From assembly GCA_943370175.1 (NCBI GenBank), contig CALRPU020000008.1, positions 1 through 64,000 on the forward strand: a stretch of DNA of 64,000 bases. The letters run 5' to 3'. Origin of the DNA: Ideonella_A intermedia_A. Its GTDB lineage: Bacteria; Pseudomonadota; Gammaproteobacteria; Burkholderiales; Burkholderiaceae_C. A program made the position numbers and the translations under genes. Shown piece after piece: positions 18,356-26,918 of this stretch (its first letter is position 1; the number at the start of each line of letters is the position of its first letter). The notes beneath the pieces are model-generated. The model had not been told where the DNA came from. It made no database searches and saw nothing but the letters and a program-made list of their open reading frames with translations.

Positions 18356-18837
18356 GGGTCTGGCTCCGGAAACAGCGGCGGCGCTGTGGGTCTGAATCTT
18401 GGCGTGAGTTTGCCCGCAGCGCCATCGGCCGATGGCCCGAACAGCAGGGCAAATCGGCCCCTTCGCGCAGGCAGGCCATGTGGGATTCGGCTGTGGCGGC
18501 GGGAACTTGAGCCGGTGCGGCCGGTGCCCGGATCGCGGTCTAGCCCGTCGCGGCGCAGCCGCCTTGCACGGCAGCCCGGCGCATCCCGGGCACATCCAGG
18601 TCAGGCCGAATTCACGGTCGGACTCGTTCGCAACGGTGGCCAAGCGCCTGGATCTCCATTCGGCGATTGCTGCGGGTGACCGAATCGCAGCGTCAGCGAT
18701 TGGGCGGAGGGCGCGCTGTCGTGAGGTGTTTCTAGGGGGTTACCCCCATCGGGGGTATTGATTTCCAAGAAAGTGGAGATCATGGGTGGTTAGATTTTGA
18801 CCCTGCAAGTGTTTTATTCAACTCAAGGATTATCAAT
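18356..18837. other. Intergenic stretch between DUF3034 gene and the low-GC pair
   Basis: No credible gene in about 480 bp. It separates two divergent transcripts and contains the 17-bp palindrome at 18741-18757. GC content falls sharply to the right of about 18720, marking the left edge of the low-GC island. Confidence 0.5.
18741..18757. promoter_or_regulatory. 17-bp palindrome, candidate operator
   Basis: TACCCCCATCGGGGGTA: perfect 7-bp arms around a 3-bp centre, 80 bp upstream of the ATG at 18838. Its symmetry and TACCCC half-sites resemble targets of NarL/LuxR-type response regulators. No T-run follows, so a terminator is unlikely. The regulator is unknown. Confidence 0.5.
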
Positions 18838-19402
18838 ATGAATCGAAGAGTAATTGTCGGAATTTGGGGCTTTTTGGGGGGTAATCGTTTTTGCCTTCGC
18901 TGCAACGTGGGGCCCGTTTATCATCAATAATTACTACCCTGGGCTGAGCTACGATGCCGATATGGCAAATGAGTTTTTCGGTGCAGCCAATGTGCCACGC
19001 AAGGTCATGAATCTTCAGGTGGCCAGTATAAAGCGCGGAGATATTGTACGGGTGATGTATGCCGACGGCCAGATTTATGATTTTGAAACGTCGGCAGACT
19101 GCTCGCCACAGGCGAGCATCTCGTGTCCGTTCTCTGGTAACGGTACCAGGAGAGCATTTGTGGAAGACTCTGCGGCACCGAGCTCCGCAGCACTGACGTT
19201 GTCCAAGGTCAAAAATGACAATCGGAAGTGCACAGGCGGCGGCGCGGGTTCGAATTCTGTTCAAGTTCAAACTGGTTACTGGGGTAGCACTGCTTGGCTT
19301 GACTCTCAAAGTAATTGGAACATCATTGGCGGGTGGATTTCAACTGGTCTCATTAATATCCAATATACTTTGCAATCAGTGTTTTCCAGGCAGTGTCCTT
19401 GA
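18838..19402 (+). CDS. Unrecognised membrane-anchored protein, probably frameshifted in a G run
   Basis: The ATG at 18838 has a good AAGGA ribosome site 8 bp upstream and encodes MNRRVIVGIWGFLG, but this frame soon loses protein character. The open frame to 19402 lies one base off, entered through TTG at 18854. The switch falls in a run of six G (18876-18881). With five G the product reads as one protein: N-terminal anchor helix (VIVFAFAATWGPFI), then about 160 extracytoplasmic residues with Cys pairs and Trp/Asn-rich C-terminus. This is either a sequencing error, a pseudogene or a phase-variable tract. Low GC suggests transfer. No family recognised. Confidence 0.5.
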
Positions 19403-19426
19403 TGTAATAGATATATCAATATAAAT

Positions 19427-20389
19427 ATGCGCTTGGCGATCACAATTGCAGGTGCCGTGGCGGTCGTGTTAGGCAGTGGCATCGCGCTTTGGCGCCTGTT
19501 GTCAGTGCCTGAACCCTCGACGGCGAATCGGCCTGCTTCAATGCCGGCCGCTCAACCCTGGACGACACCGCCTGGGCTTGAAGAGCCGGCGATCAAGGCA
19601 ACGCCCATCCAGGCGTCTCGACCCCAGCTGCAGGATTTCGATCTTGCGCTCCGCGCCATGCTTTCTGGACAGACCATCGATCTTTTCGAGGTGTACAAGC
19701 TGGGTCGCGCCAGCGAGCGGCAGGAGGAAAGATACCTGGCGTTCCGGGCCCATGACCTGTGCCGCGCCTCCGTGAGGCGATCAAGTTACCCCGCAGCGGA
19801 CGTCCATCCAGACGGTGATTCCATGCGCCGTGCCGCGGTCATTCAGGCCTTGATGACGGCGCGCTGCAAAGGGTTCGAGTCTGAAAGAGTGAATCAATTC
19901 ATTGAGGACGGGAAGAAGCTGACGGCATGGTATGTCGATGAAAATAACCCCATGTCACCGAACTTCGTTCACCTGCCAAGAAATGCCAGCCCTGAGCAGC
20001 TCGAAACACTGCGCATGCGGTGGAATGAATTGATCGAGCAGTATGGGGCGTCTGCGATTGCAGGGCGGGAGAGCAGCTTTTCTGAGTTTCTTGAGGTCGC
20101 GGGCAAGTCGCAAGACGCGGGTGCCCAAGACGGTGTGAAAATGCGGCCGCTTGAGGCCATCGCCGCTGCGTCGCTCGCCCTGTGTCATGCCGGGTTCGAT
20201 TGCTCGGCCACCAGCAATGCCTACGGGGTGGTTTGTGGCGTGCACGGGTCATGTGAGCCGTCATTGGCGCTGGCCTTCTTGAAGGGCCTGAGCGCCGACG
20301 AGGCGGCGGCCGTCGACGCAAGAGCCCAGTGGCTGGGTCGGGCGTTGGTGGCGCGGGACGTCGTCGCGCTGGGTTTGCGCCACCCCTGA
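19427..20389 (+). CDS. Unrecognised membrane-anchored protein with Cys-rich C-terminal part
   Basis: A 320-residue protein with one N-terminal anchor (about residues 4-26), a Pro/Ala-rich linker to about residue 65, and a helical extracytoplasmic part. Near the C-terminus are paired cysteines (LCHAGFDCSATSNAYGVVCG, then GSCEPSLALAFLKGL) that could form disulfides. No enzyme motif or family is recognised. It follows the frameshifted gene by 24 bp without a clear ribosome site, so translation may be coupled to it. Both have an anchor plus an extracytoplasmic domain and probably work together. Confidence 0.55.
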   Translation: MRLAITIAGAVAVVLGSGIALWRLLSVPEPSTANRPASMPAAQPWTTPPGLEEPAIKATPIQASRPQLQDFDLALRAMLSGQTIDLFEVYKLGRASERQEERYLAFRAHDLCRASVRRSSYPAADVHPDGDSMRRAAVIQALMTARCKGFESERVNQFIEDGKKLTAWYVDENNPMSPNFVHLPRNASPEQLETLRMRWNELIEQYGASAIAGRESSFSEFLEVAGKSQDAGAQDGVKMRPLEAIAAASLALCHAGFDCSATSNAYGVVCGVHGSCEPSLALAFLKGLSADEAAAVDARAQWLGRALVARDVVALGLRHP

Positions 20390-20471
20390 CATCGGTCCAT
20401 CTTGCGCGGAGAACGACGCTGGGCCCGTCGCTGCACGTCCCATCATGCCCAGCGAGTCGTCTTCCAGCGGG

Positions 20472-21734
20472 TCACCCCGGCGGAAGCGGGCCGAACAGCG
20501 GCAGCGTGTCGTGCTCGGGCACCGTGTCGACCCCTTGCGTGGGCAATTCACTCAACGGCAACAGCGCGCCCGCGCGCACGCCGAGCAGGCGCAGGCGGCG
20601 GCTCAGGTCCACGCGCTTCAGGCAGGCGCCGGCGGCGCGGCGGATGGTGGCGCCATCGGTCACCGGCGAGGGCAGGGTGGTGGCGCGGCTGACGATCTTG
20701 AAGTCGTCGAAGCGCAGCTTCACGGCGATGTTGCGCGCGGCGTAGCCCTTGCGCTGCAGGTCGGCGGCCAGTTGGGTGCACAGGGCGGTGAAGATGGGCG
20801 TGAGCGTGGCGCGGTCGCGCACGGCGTGCAGGTCGCGCTCGAAGGTGGTTTCTCGGCTGATGGACTGCGGCTCGCTGTGGGTCACCACCGGCCGCTCGTC
20901 GCGGCCGTGCGCGGCCTCGTGCAGCCAGGCGCCGAAGCTGCGGCCGAAGGCCTCGACCAGCCACGCCCGGTCGGCCGCCGCCAGTTCGCCGATGGTGTGG
21001 ATGCCGAACTCGGCCAACCGCGCGCTGGCCTTGGGCCCGATGCCGTTGACCTTGCGCGCCGGCAGGGGCCAGATGCGCGTGGGCAGGTCGCCGCGGCCGA
21101 GCAGCGTCAGGCCGTCGGGTTTGTCCAGGTCGGAGCAGATCTTGGCCAGCAGCTTGTTCGGGGCCACGCCGATCGAGCAGCGCAAGCCAGTGGCCGCGTG
21201 CACCGCGGCCTTCAGCGCGCGGGCGATGGCCTCGCCGCCGTCTTGCCGGGCGCCGGGCACGTCGGTCAAGTCGATGTAGATCTCGTCGATGCCGCGGTCT
21301 TCCACCTGTGGCGTCAGCGCCCGCACCGCGGCCTTGAACAGGCGCGAGTGATGACGGTATTGGTCGAAGTCGACCGGCAGCAGCACCGCGTCGGGCGCCA
21401 GCTTGGCCGCTTTCATCGTGCCCATGCCGGAGTGCACGCCGAGGGCGCGGGCCGCGTAGGTGGCGGTGGTCAGCACGCCGCGGCCGGTGTAGTCGCGCAG
21501 GCGGGTGTAGCGGCGCTCGCCGCCGGGGCCCACGCGCGGGGCGTGGCGGCCGCCGCCGCCGATCACCACGGGCTGGCCTTGCAGGTCGGGGTAGCGCAGC
21601 AGTTCGACGGACGCGTAGAAGGCGTCCATGTCGAGGTGAGCGATCAGCCGCTCGGGCGGCGACGCTGCGACCGGGGGCGTGGTCGCTGTGCCCGGCGTGG
21701 TCGGGGTGTGCGGGGGGGCGTTGGGGTGCAGCAC
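20472..21734 (-). CDS. dinB: DNA polymerase IV (Y family)
   Basis: A 420-residue translesion polymerase. The palm motif HLDMDAFYASVELLRYP carries catalytic Asp residues and the Y-family steric gate region; YIDLTDVPGA-type metal-binding region, SIGVAPNKLLAKICSDLDKP and helix-hairpin-helix KVNGIGPKASARLAEFGIHT follow, then the little-finger domain. The first ~30 residues (Pro/Thr-rich, GTG start at 21734) are poorly conserved and the true start may be internal, just before the LIAHLDMDAF segment. No LexA-like box was identified upstream. Full length and intact. Confidence 0.93.
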   Translation of the reverse strand: MLHPNAPPHTPTTPGTATTPPVAASPPERLIAHLDMDAFYASVELLRYPDLQGQPVVIGGGGRHAPRVGPGGERRYTRLRDYTGRGVLTTATYAARALGVHSGMGTMKAAKLAPDAVLLPVDFDQYRHHSRLFKAAVRALTPQVEDRGIDEIYIDLTDVPGARQDGGEAIARALKAAVHAATGLRCSIGVAPNKLLAKICSDLDKPDGLTLLGRGDLPTRIWPLPARKVNGIGPKASARLAEFGIHTIGELAAADRAWLVEAFGRSFGAWLHEAAHGRDERPVVTHSEPQSISRETTFERDLHAVRDRATLTPIFTALCTQLAADLQRKGYAARNIAVKLRFDDFKIVSRATTLPSPVTDGATIRRAAGACLKRVDLSRRLRLLGVRAGALLPLSELPTQGVDTVPEHDTLPLFGPLPPG

Positions 21735-21804
21735 CCCGCAAGCCTAGCGCCTGCGGGTCCAGGCTGCTGTCAGGCGCCGGCGCCGCGGTGGCACCGCACG
21801 GGGC

Positions 21805-22239
21805 TCAGGCCTGGATGGAGGCGCCCAGCGAGCCGCGGCCGTAGGTGCCGTTGGCGCTGTACATCTTGGGCTGCTCGCGCTGCGGCAGCAGCACGTCGAT
21901 GGCGCGGTCGAGCGCGGCGGTGGCGCGTGCGAAGGACTCGCGCTGGGCGGCCACATGGCCGCTGGTGCTGGCCAGCCGGCGGCGCAGCGTCATCGGGATC
22001 GGGCCGCTGCGGGCCGCTTTCGAGAAGTGGTCCACGGCCCGTGCCAGGGCCTGGTGCAGTTCGGCCGACAAGGTGTCGATGCCGTCGAGGTCGCGCTGCA
22101 GCAGCGCGTCGGCCAGGCCGGCCAGCCGCGATTCCACGGCGCTCAGCGCCTCCTCGAGCGCCGGGTTCGTGGCGTCCGGGCCGGGCGGGGCGGTGCGGAC
22201 CACGGGCTGCGGGGCGGAAAAGGCACTCTGACGGTTCAT
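21805..22239 (-). CDS. flgN: FlgN-type flagellar export chaperone
   Basis: A 144-residue, mostly helical protein, the usual size for FlgN, the cytoplasmic chaperone that keeps FlgK and FlgL export-ready. Sequence conservation in this family is low. Evidence is the alpha-helical pattern (ALEEALSAVESRLAGLADAL, then IDTLSAELHQALARAVDHF) and its position immediately downstream of flgM, the standard flgMN arrangement. The C-terminus ends MYSANGTYGRGSLGAS-like, as seen in other beta-proteobacterial FlgN proteins. Co-transcription with flgM from the sigma-28 promoter is expected. Confidence 0.75.
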   Translation of the reverse strand: MNRQSAFSAPQPVVRTAPPGPDATNPALEEALSAVESRLAGLADALLQRDLDGIDTLSAELHQALARAVDHFSKAARSGPIPMTLRRRLASTSGHVAAQRESFARATAALDRAIDVLLPQREQPKMYSANGTYGRGSLGASIQA

Positions 22240-22285
22240 GGGCGTGGTCGGTTGGCGGTGGCGGTGGGCGGCACCGCTGCCCCGG

Positions 22286-22594
22286 TCAGTGCGGCCGGTT
22301 CAGCAGTTCCTGGGCATTCGCGATCAGCTTGTCGGCGATCGCTTCGGGGTTGATCGTGAACTGGCCCTGGCTGATGGCGTTCGAGATGCGTTCGACCTTG
22401 GCGCTGTCGAATTCCGCACTCGCCGCCTGCGCACCGGCCAACAAGGACGTGGCGGCACTGGACAGCGCAACGGTGCTGCTGTTGGTGCTGCTCACACCCG
22501 CGTCGACCGGGGTGCCGCTGGAAGCCGCCGGCTGATTGCGCTGGCTGGCGACCGGCGTCAGGCCGGGCTTGTCGAGGGGGTTACCAATCTTCAT
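22286..22594 (-). CDS. flgM: Anti-sigma-28 factor FlgM
   Basis: A 102-residue protein starting MKIGNPLDKPGLTPV, typical of FlgM. The N-terminal half is disordered and Ser/Thr/Ala-rich; the C-terminal sigma-28-binding helices are seen in EFDSAKVERISNAISQGQF and INPEAIADKLIANAQELL. It inhibits FliA until the hook is complete, then is exported. ATG at 22594 is preferred to an upstream TTG because GGAG lies just before it. It is transcribed from its own sigma-28 promoter, giving the usual autoregulatory loop. Confidence 0.92.
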   Translation of the reverse strand: MKIGNPLDKPGLTPVASQRNQPAASSGTPVDAGVSSTNSSTVALSSAATSLLAGAQAASAEFDSAKVERISNAISQGQFTINPEAIADKLIANAQELLNRPH

Positions 22595-22646
22595 GGCGTT
22601 CTCCAAAGGGGCAGTGCCTGCGGACTACCCGGGTCACTTGGAGTCT

Positions 22647-22673
22647 TTATCGACCCGGGTAACCCCGACTTTA
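22647..22673 (-). promoter_or_regulatory. Sigma-28 (FliA) promoter of flgM
   Basis: Read on the minus strand: TAAAGTCG, exactly 11 bp, GTCGATAA. This matches the enterobacterial FliA consensus TAAAGTTT-N11-GCCGATAA at 13 of 16 positions, with correct spacing. The -10 lies 53 bp upstream of the flgM ATG. The palindrome ACCCGGGT occurs twice around it (22627-22634 and 22653-22660), the second overlapping the spacer; this may be a secondary operator. Confidence 0.85.
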
Positions 22674-22763
22674 GGGCTTTTTCTGCCCTTTCCCCTTCGG
22701 AGGACGTGTTGCAAGTGCTTACTGGCACTGGGTTTTTGGCTCAGTGACAACAAGCCGGAGGAA

Positions 22764-23708
22764 TCAGGGGCGGATCTCGACCCGCCGGTCGCCGACCGCC
22801 TGGCCGACGACGATGCGCCCGCCTTCGGTGCGCACGCGCACGGCCTGGGATTCAAGCCCATGGTTCAGGGCTTCGCCGCTGCTGGTCACGGCAAAGCCGG
22901 GTCCGGCCGCGACCACCTTGACAACGTCGCCGGCCTGAAACCATTGGCGAGGCCGCAGGTCGGCCAGCCGCACGCCCTGGCCGGCGGTCACGCGCCGCAG
23001 CAGCGCGCGGCCCACGGCGGCGTCCGGGTCGGTCACCACCGGCGAGGTCTCTTCGGCCCAGTCCACTTCGGCCTGCACCAGGTCGTGGGCGCCGAGCACC
23101 GCGCCGGGGGCCAGCGAGTTGGCGGCCACCCAGGCGGGGCCGAAGACCCGCACCGTGATCGGCAGGTAGACATTCCACAGCGCGCTGCCTTGGGTGCAAC
23201 GCAGCCCGATGCGGGCCTTGCCCCACAGGCGGGTGCCGGGCGGCAGGTACGGCTCGACGCGCTGGCACGGGGCCAGCTTCAGGCGCGGGTCGAGCTGGCC
23301 GACCTCGATGTCCACGCGGCTCACGCCCGGCATGGCCTGGCGGCTGCTGTCCAGCGCCAGTTGCTGCAGCTGGCCGCGCAGCGCGCCTTCCAGTTCGCTG
23401 GCCAGCGGGCTGTCGGCCGCCCGCACCGGCGTGGCGCCGGTGTCGATGCGGGCGATGACCATGGTCGGCGGGCTGCTGGTCGCCGGGGCGGCCGCCGGCG
23501 CCATGACAACCGTGGCCGCGGGCAGGCCGGCCGGCAGCGTTTGCGCCAGGGCCGGGGCGGTGCAGGCCAGGCCGACCAGCGCGCTCAGTGCGCTGTGGTG
23601 GAGGCGCCGGTGTGGGCGCCTGTGTGGGTGCGGGTCCAACCACTGATCCGAACGCGGGTGCGGCCAGGCCGGGGCCAGGGCCGTGGAGGAGGACGGTGCG
23701 GGGTGCAT
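22764..23708 (-). CDS. flgA: Flagellar P-ring assembly chaperone FlgA
   Basis: A 314-residue periplasmic chaperone for FlgI assembly. Signal peptide with cleavage near ALAQ (about residue 56), long variable region, then the SAF/FlgA C-terminal domains: LPITVRVFGPAWVAANSLAPG, VQAEVDWAEETSPVV, GRALLRRVTAGQGVRLADLR and the terminal GEALNHGLESQAVRVR segment. Longer than Salmonella FlgA (219) because of the N-terminal region, as is common in beta-proteobacteria. ATG 23708 is chosen over the GTG three codons upstream. It is divergent from flgB and lies upstream of flgM. Confidence 0.9.
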   Translation of the reverse strand: MHPAPSSSTALAPAWPHPRSDQWLDPHPHRRPHRRLHHSALSALVGLACTAPALAQTLPAGLPAATVVMAPAAAPATSSPPTMVIARIDTGATPVRAADSPLASELEGALRGQLQQLALDSSRQAMPGVSRVDIEVGQLDPRLKLAPCQRVEPYLPPGTRLWGKARIGLRCTQGSALWNVYLPITVRVFGPAWVAANSLAPGAVLGAHDLVQAEVDWAEETSPVVTDPDAAVGRALLRRVTAGQGVRLADLRPRQWFQAGDVVKVVAAGPGFAVTSSGEALNHGLESQAVRVRTEGGRIVVGQAVGDRRVEIRP

Positions 23709-23883
23709 GGCCGGCACTGTAGGTCGGCGGGCCTCGCCGCATGGCCGGGAATTGGGCGGGTTTGCGCCGGTTTATCTCGCTTATGTCCGCGGCCCGGCTG
23801 CCTACGATCCATCCCATCCCGCAACCCCACCCACCACCGCCGCCCCACCCGCGGCCCACGACCCACCGCCCTGGCGGCCCACC

Positions 23884-24417
23884 ATGCTGAACCGCATCAC
23901 CGACTCGCTCGAATTCCACGGCCAGGCGCTCGCCCTGCGCTCGGAGCGCCAGCGCCTGATCGCCAGCAACATCGCCAACGCCGACACCCCGGGCTACGTG
24001 GCCCGCGATGTCAATTTCGGTGCCCTGCTGCGCGAAGCCACCAGCGGCGCCGCGGGCCGCGGCCCCGGCGCGCTGGCCGCACCGGCGCAGCCGCTGCGCG
24101 CGCCGTCCACGCTGGCGCTGGGTGGGGCTTCGGGCGCACTGCTTCAAGCGTCGATGGACACCACCGTCGGCGCCAACGGCATGGCCATGACCAACGCGCT
24201 GCACCTGGGCGGCAGCACGGTCGACATGGCCGGCGGCATCCCGGCCGAGAAGTTGCTGTATTCCACGGCCTCGCAGACCAACCTCGACGGCAACAGCGTC
24301 GACATGGACCAGCAGCGCGCCAACTTCGCCGACAACGCGATCAAGTACGAGGCCACGCTGCGCTTCATCAACGGCAACGTGCGCACGATGCTCGACGCCA
24401 TCAAGGGGCAATCATGA
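23884..24417 (+). CDS. flgB: Flagellar proximal rod protein FlgB
   Basis: A 177-residue rod protein. RLIASNIANADTPGYVARDV is the conserved rod/hook N-terminal motif; the C-terminus has the matching helix (VDMDQQRANFADNAIKYEAT, FINGNVRTMLDAIKG). It is longer than Salmonella FlgB (138) because of an Ala/Gly-rich insertion at about residues 50-85. It is exported by the flagellar type III system and assembles at the MS-ring. First gene of flgBCDEFGHIJKL. The stop overlaps the flgC start (ATGA). No FlhDC or sigma-54 site could be assigned with confidence upstream. Confidence 0.95.
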   Translation: MLNRITDSLEFHGQALALRSERQRLIASNIANADTPGYVARDVNFGALLREATSGAAGRGPGALAAPAQPLRAPSTLALGGASGALLQASMDTTVGANGMAMTNALHLGGSTVDMAGGIPAEKLLYSTASQTNLDGNSVDMDQQRANFADNAIKYEATLRFINGNVRTMLDAIKGQS

Positions 24418-24830
24418 GCATGTTGAACATCTTCAATGTGTCGGGCAGCGCCATCAGCGCGCAAAGCCAGCGCCTGAACGTCGTCGCGTCCAACCTGGCC
24501 AACGCGGACACCGTGGCCGGCCCGGACGGCCAGGCCTACAAGGCGCGCCAGGTGCAGTTTCAGACGCAACTGGTTGGCGCGATGCCGGGCGACGTCAGCG
24601 CGGCCGGCGTGCGCGTGTCCACGATCTCCGAAGACCAGACGCCCGGCCGCCGGGTGCTGGACCCGTCCAGCCCGGCCGCCGACGCGCAAGGCTACGTGAC
24701 CTACAGCAACGTGAACCCGGTCGAAGAGATGGTCAACATGATCTCGGCCTCGCGGTCCTACCAGAACAACGTCGAGGTGATGAACACCGCGAAGAGCCTG
24801 CTGCTGAAAACGCTGCAGATGGGGCAGTAA
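24414..24830 (+). CDS. flgC: Flagellar proximal rod protein FlgC
   Basis: A 138-residue rod protein, the normal FlgC length. N-terminal LNVVASNLANADTVAGPDGQ and C-terminal VNPVEEMVNMISASRSYQNN with MNTAKSLLLKTLQMGQ are characteristic. Overlap with flgB by 4 bp indicates coupled translation. A short run of C-rich GACCCC repeats separates it from flgD. Confidence 0.97.
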   Translation: MSMLNIFNVSGSAISAQSQRLNVVASNLANADTVAGPDGQAYKARQVQFQTQLVGAMPGDVSAAGVRVSTISEDQTPGRRVLDPSSPAADAQGYVTYSNVNPVEEMVNMISASRSYQNNVEVMNTAKSLLLKTLQMGQ

Positions 24831-24881
24831 GGCCCCGCCCACCCGTCGCCGACCCCGACACCGACCCCGAACGGACCCGAC

Positions 24882-25538
24882 ATGACCACCGTCGTCAACA
24901 ACCTCGCCGCCGCGCAGGTCACCGACAGCAGCGCCAGCACCAAAGCCAAGGACGATGCCGGCAGCGCCGACCGCTTCCTGAAGTTGCTGGTCACGCAGAT
25001 GCAGAACCAGGACCCGTTGAACCCCATGGACAACGCCCAGGTGACCAGCCAGATGGCGCAGATCAACACCGTCAACGGCATCGAAAAGCTGAACACCACC
25101 GTGCAGTCGCTGTCGGGCCAGTTTGTGCAGATGCAGGCGCTGCAAGGCGCCGCGCTGGTGGGCAAGAACGTGGTCGTGGCCGGCAACCAGCTGGACTTCG
25201 GCGACGGCAAAGGCCCGGGTCAAGGCGGCTTCGAGCTGGCCAACCCGGCCGACTCGGTCAACGTCGAGGTGTTGTCGCCCAGCGGCCAGGTCATCGACAC
25301 GCTCAAGCTGGGCGCCCAGAGCGCGGGCATGCACAGCTTCGACTGGACCCCGCCCGAAGGGGCGTCGACCAACGGCCTGAGCTTCCGCGTGGCCGCGACC
25401 ACCGGCGGCATCAAGTCCACCCCCACCGCGCTGATGCAGGTCGGCGTCAACGCCGTCAGCACCAGCGGCAACACGCTGCAGCTGGAACTGGCCAACGGCA
25501 AGACCGTGCCTTACAGCGACATCAAGGCCTTCAGCTGA
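24882..25538 (+). CDS. flgD: Hook-capping protein FlgD
   Basis: A 218-residue scaffold that caps the growing hook and is discarded afterwards. DRFLKLLVTQMQNQDPLNPM is the conserved FlgD N-terminal motif, followed by NAQVTSQMAQINTVNGIEKL. The C-terminal half holds the Tudor-like and fibronectin-type domains (VEVLSPSGQVIDTLKLG, FDWTPPEGASTNG). Full length. Confidence 0.96.
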   Translation: MTTVVNNLAAAQVTDSSASTKAKDDAGSADRFLKLLVTQMQNQDPLNPMDNAQVTSQMAQINTVNGIEKLNTTVQSLSGQFVQMQALQGAALVGKNVVVAGNQLDFGDGKGPGQGGFELANPADSVNVEVLSPSGQVIDTLKLGAQSAGMHSFDWTPPEGASTNGLSFRVAATTGGIKSTPTALMQVGVNAVSTSGNTLQLELANGKTVPYSDIKAFS

Positions 25539-25591
25539 ACCGCTGAGCCTTCACATCACTCACCCCCGCCCGCCACACCAAGGACCGAATC

Positions 25592-26887
25592 ATGAGCTTC
25601 CAGCAAGGCCTCTCCGGACTCAACGCCACCAGCAAGAACCTGGAAATCATCGGCAACAACGTCGCCAACGCCAACACCTTCGGTGCCAAGGCCTCGCGCG
25701 CCGAGTTCGCTGACATGTACGCCACCGCCATGAATGGCGCGGGCGCCAACGCCATCGGCATTGGCGTCAACCTCGCCTCGGTGTCGCAACAGTTCACGCA
25801 GGGCAACATCACCACCACGGAAAACCCGCTGGACCTGGCCATCAACGGCTCGGGCTTCTTCCAGATCAGCGACGGCAAGAACCCGACGATGTACAGCCGC
25901 AACGGCCAGTTCAAGATCGACAAGGACGGCTTCGTCATCAACAACCAGAAGCAGAAGCTGATGGGCTACCCGGCCGACGGCCAGGGCGTGATCCAGCCCG
26001 GCGCCGCCAAGCCGCTGCAACTGCCCACGGCCGGCATCGCGCCGAACGCCACCGGCAAGATCTCGATGGAGCTGAACCTTGACTCCCGCGTGAAGTCGAC
26101 CGTGCAGCCCGCGGGCGCTGCGGCCATCGACTTCACCGACCCCAGCACCTACAACAACGCCACCTCGGTCACGGTCTACGACGACAAGGGCCAGGACGTG
26201 GCGCTGACCTACTACTTCCAGAAGGACGACGCGGCCACCGCCCCGGACTCCTGGAATGTGTTCATCACGGCCAACGGCGCGCCGCTGTCCGGCACGGCCG
26301 CGCTGCCGACGCCTTCGCTGCAGATCAAGTTCGCTGCCAATGGCGGCTCACCCACCTTCACGCCCGCACCGGTGGCGCCGCTGACGGTGCCCACCATCGA
26401 CATCCCCTCGTCGACCAACGGTGCGGGCGCCATCACCAACGCCATCACGGGCGTGAAGCTGGACTTCGGCAACATGACGCAGTACGGCGCCAACTTTGGC
26501 GTGACCAACCTGGCGCAGGACGGCTACGCGCCGGGTCAGCTGTCGGGCATCACCATCGAGGACAACGGCATCATCATGGCGCGTTACTCGAACGGCCAGT
26601 CCAAGCCGGGCGGCCAGATCGAGATCGCGAACTTCCGCAATGTGCAGGGCCTGATGCCGCTGGGCGGCAACGCCTGGACGCGCAGCTTCACCTCCGGTGA
26701 CCCGATCGTCGGCGTGCCGGGCGACGGCAACCTGGGCAGCTTGCGCGCCGGTGCGCTGGAAGAGTCCAACGTGGATTTGACCGGCGAGCTGGTCAACATG
26801 ATCACCGCCCAGCGCGTGTACCAGGCCAACGCCCAGACCATCAAGACGCAGGACCAGGTGCTGCAGACCCTGGTCAACCTGAAGTGA
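25592..26887 (+). CDS. flgE: Flagellar hook protein FlgE
   Basis: A 431-residue structural protein of the hook. MSFQQGLSGLNATSKNLEII with GNNVANANTFGAK is the export/assembly N-terminus, the FlgE D2 region occupies the middle, and the C-terminus ELVNMITAQRVYQANAQTIK with VLQTLVNLK ends as expected. RBS-rich leader and 53-bp gap after flgD. The low-complexity central part (about residues 220-280) is where FlgE proteins vary. Confidence 0.97.
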   Translation: MSFQQGLSGLNATSKNLEIIGNNVANANTFGAKASRAEFADMYATAMNGAGANAIGIGVNLASVSQQFTQGNITTTENPLDLAINGSGFFQISDGKNPTMYSRNGQFKIDKDGFVINNQKQKLMGYPADGQGVIQPGAAKPLQLPTAGIAPNATGKISMELNLDSRVKSTVQPAGAAAIDFTDPSTYNNATSVTVYDDKGQDVALTYYFQKDDAATAPDSWNVFITANGAPLSGTAALPTPSLQIKFAANGGSPTFTPAPVAPLTVPTIDIPSSTNGAGAITNAITGVKLDFGNMTQYGANFGVTNLAQDGYAPGQLSGITIEDNGIIMARYSNGQSKPGGQIEIANFRNVQGLMPLGGNAWTRSFTSGDPIVGVPGDGNLGSLRAGALEESNVDLTGELVNMITAQRVYQANAQTIKTQDQVLQTLVNLK

Positions 26888-26918
26888 TCGCCTGAGCTGA
26901 CGCCGCCGGAGCCCCCCC

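Noticed and set aside
23709..23883. Sigma-54 or FlhDC site upstream of flgB
   Set aside because: Scattered TGGC and GC pieces do not give a proper -24/-12 pair or a recognisable FlhDC box.
24837..24881. C-rich GACCCCGACAC-type repeat between flgC and flgD
   Set aside because: Too short and degenerate to be called a tandem repeat with confidence.
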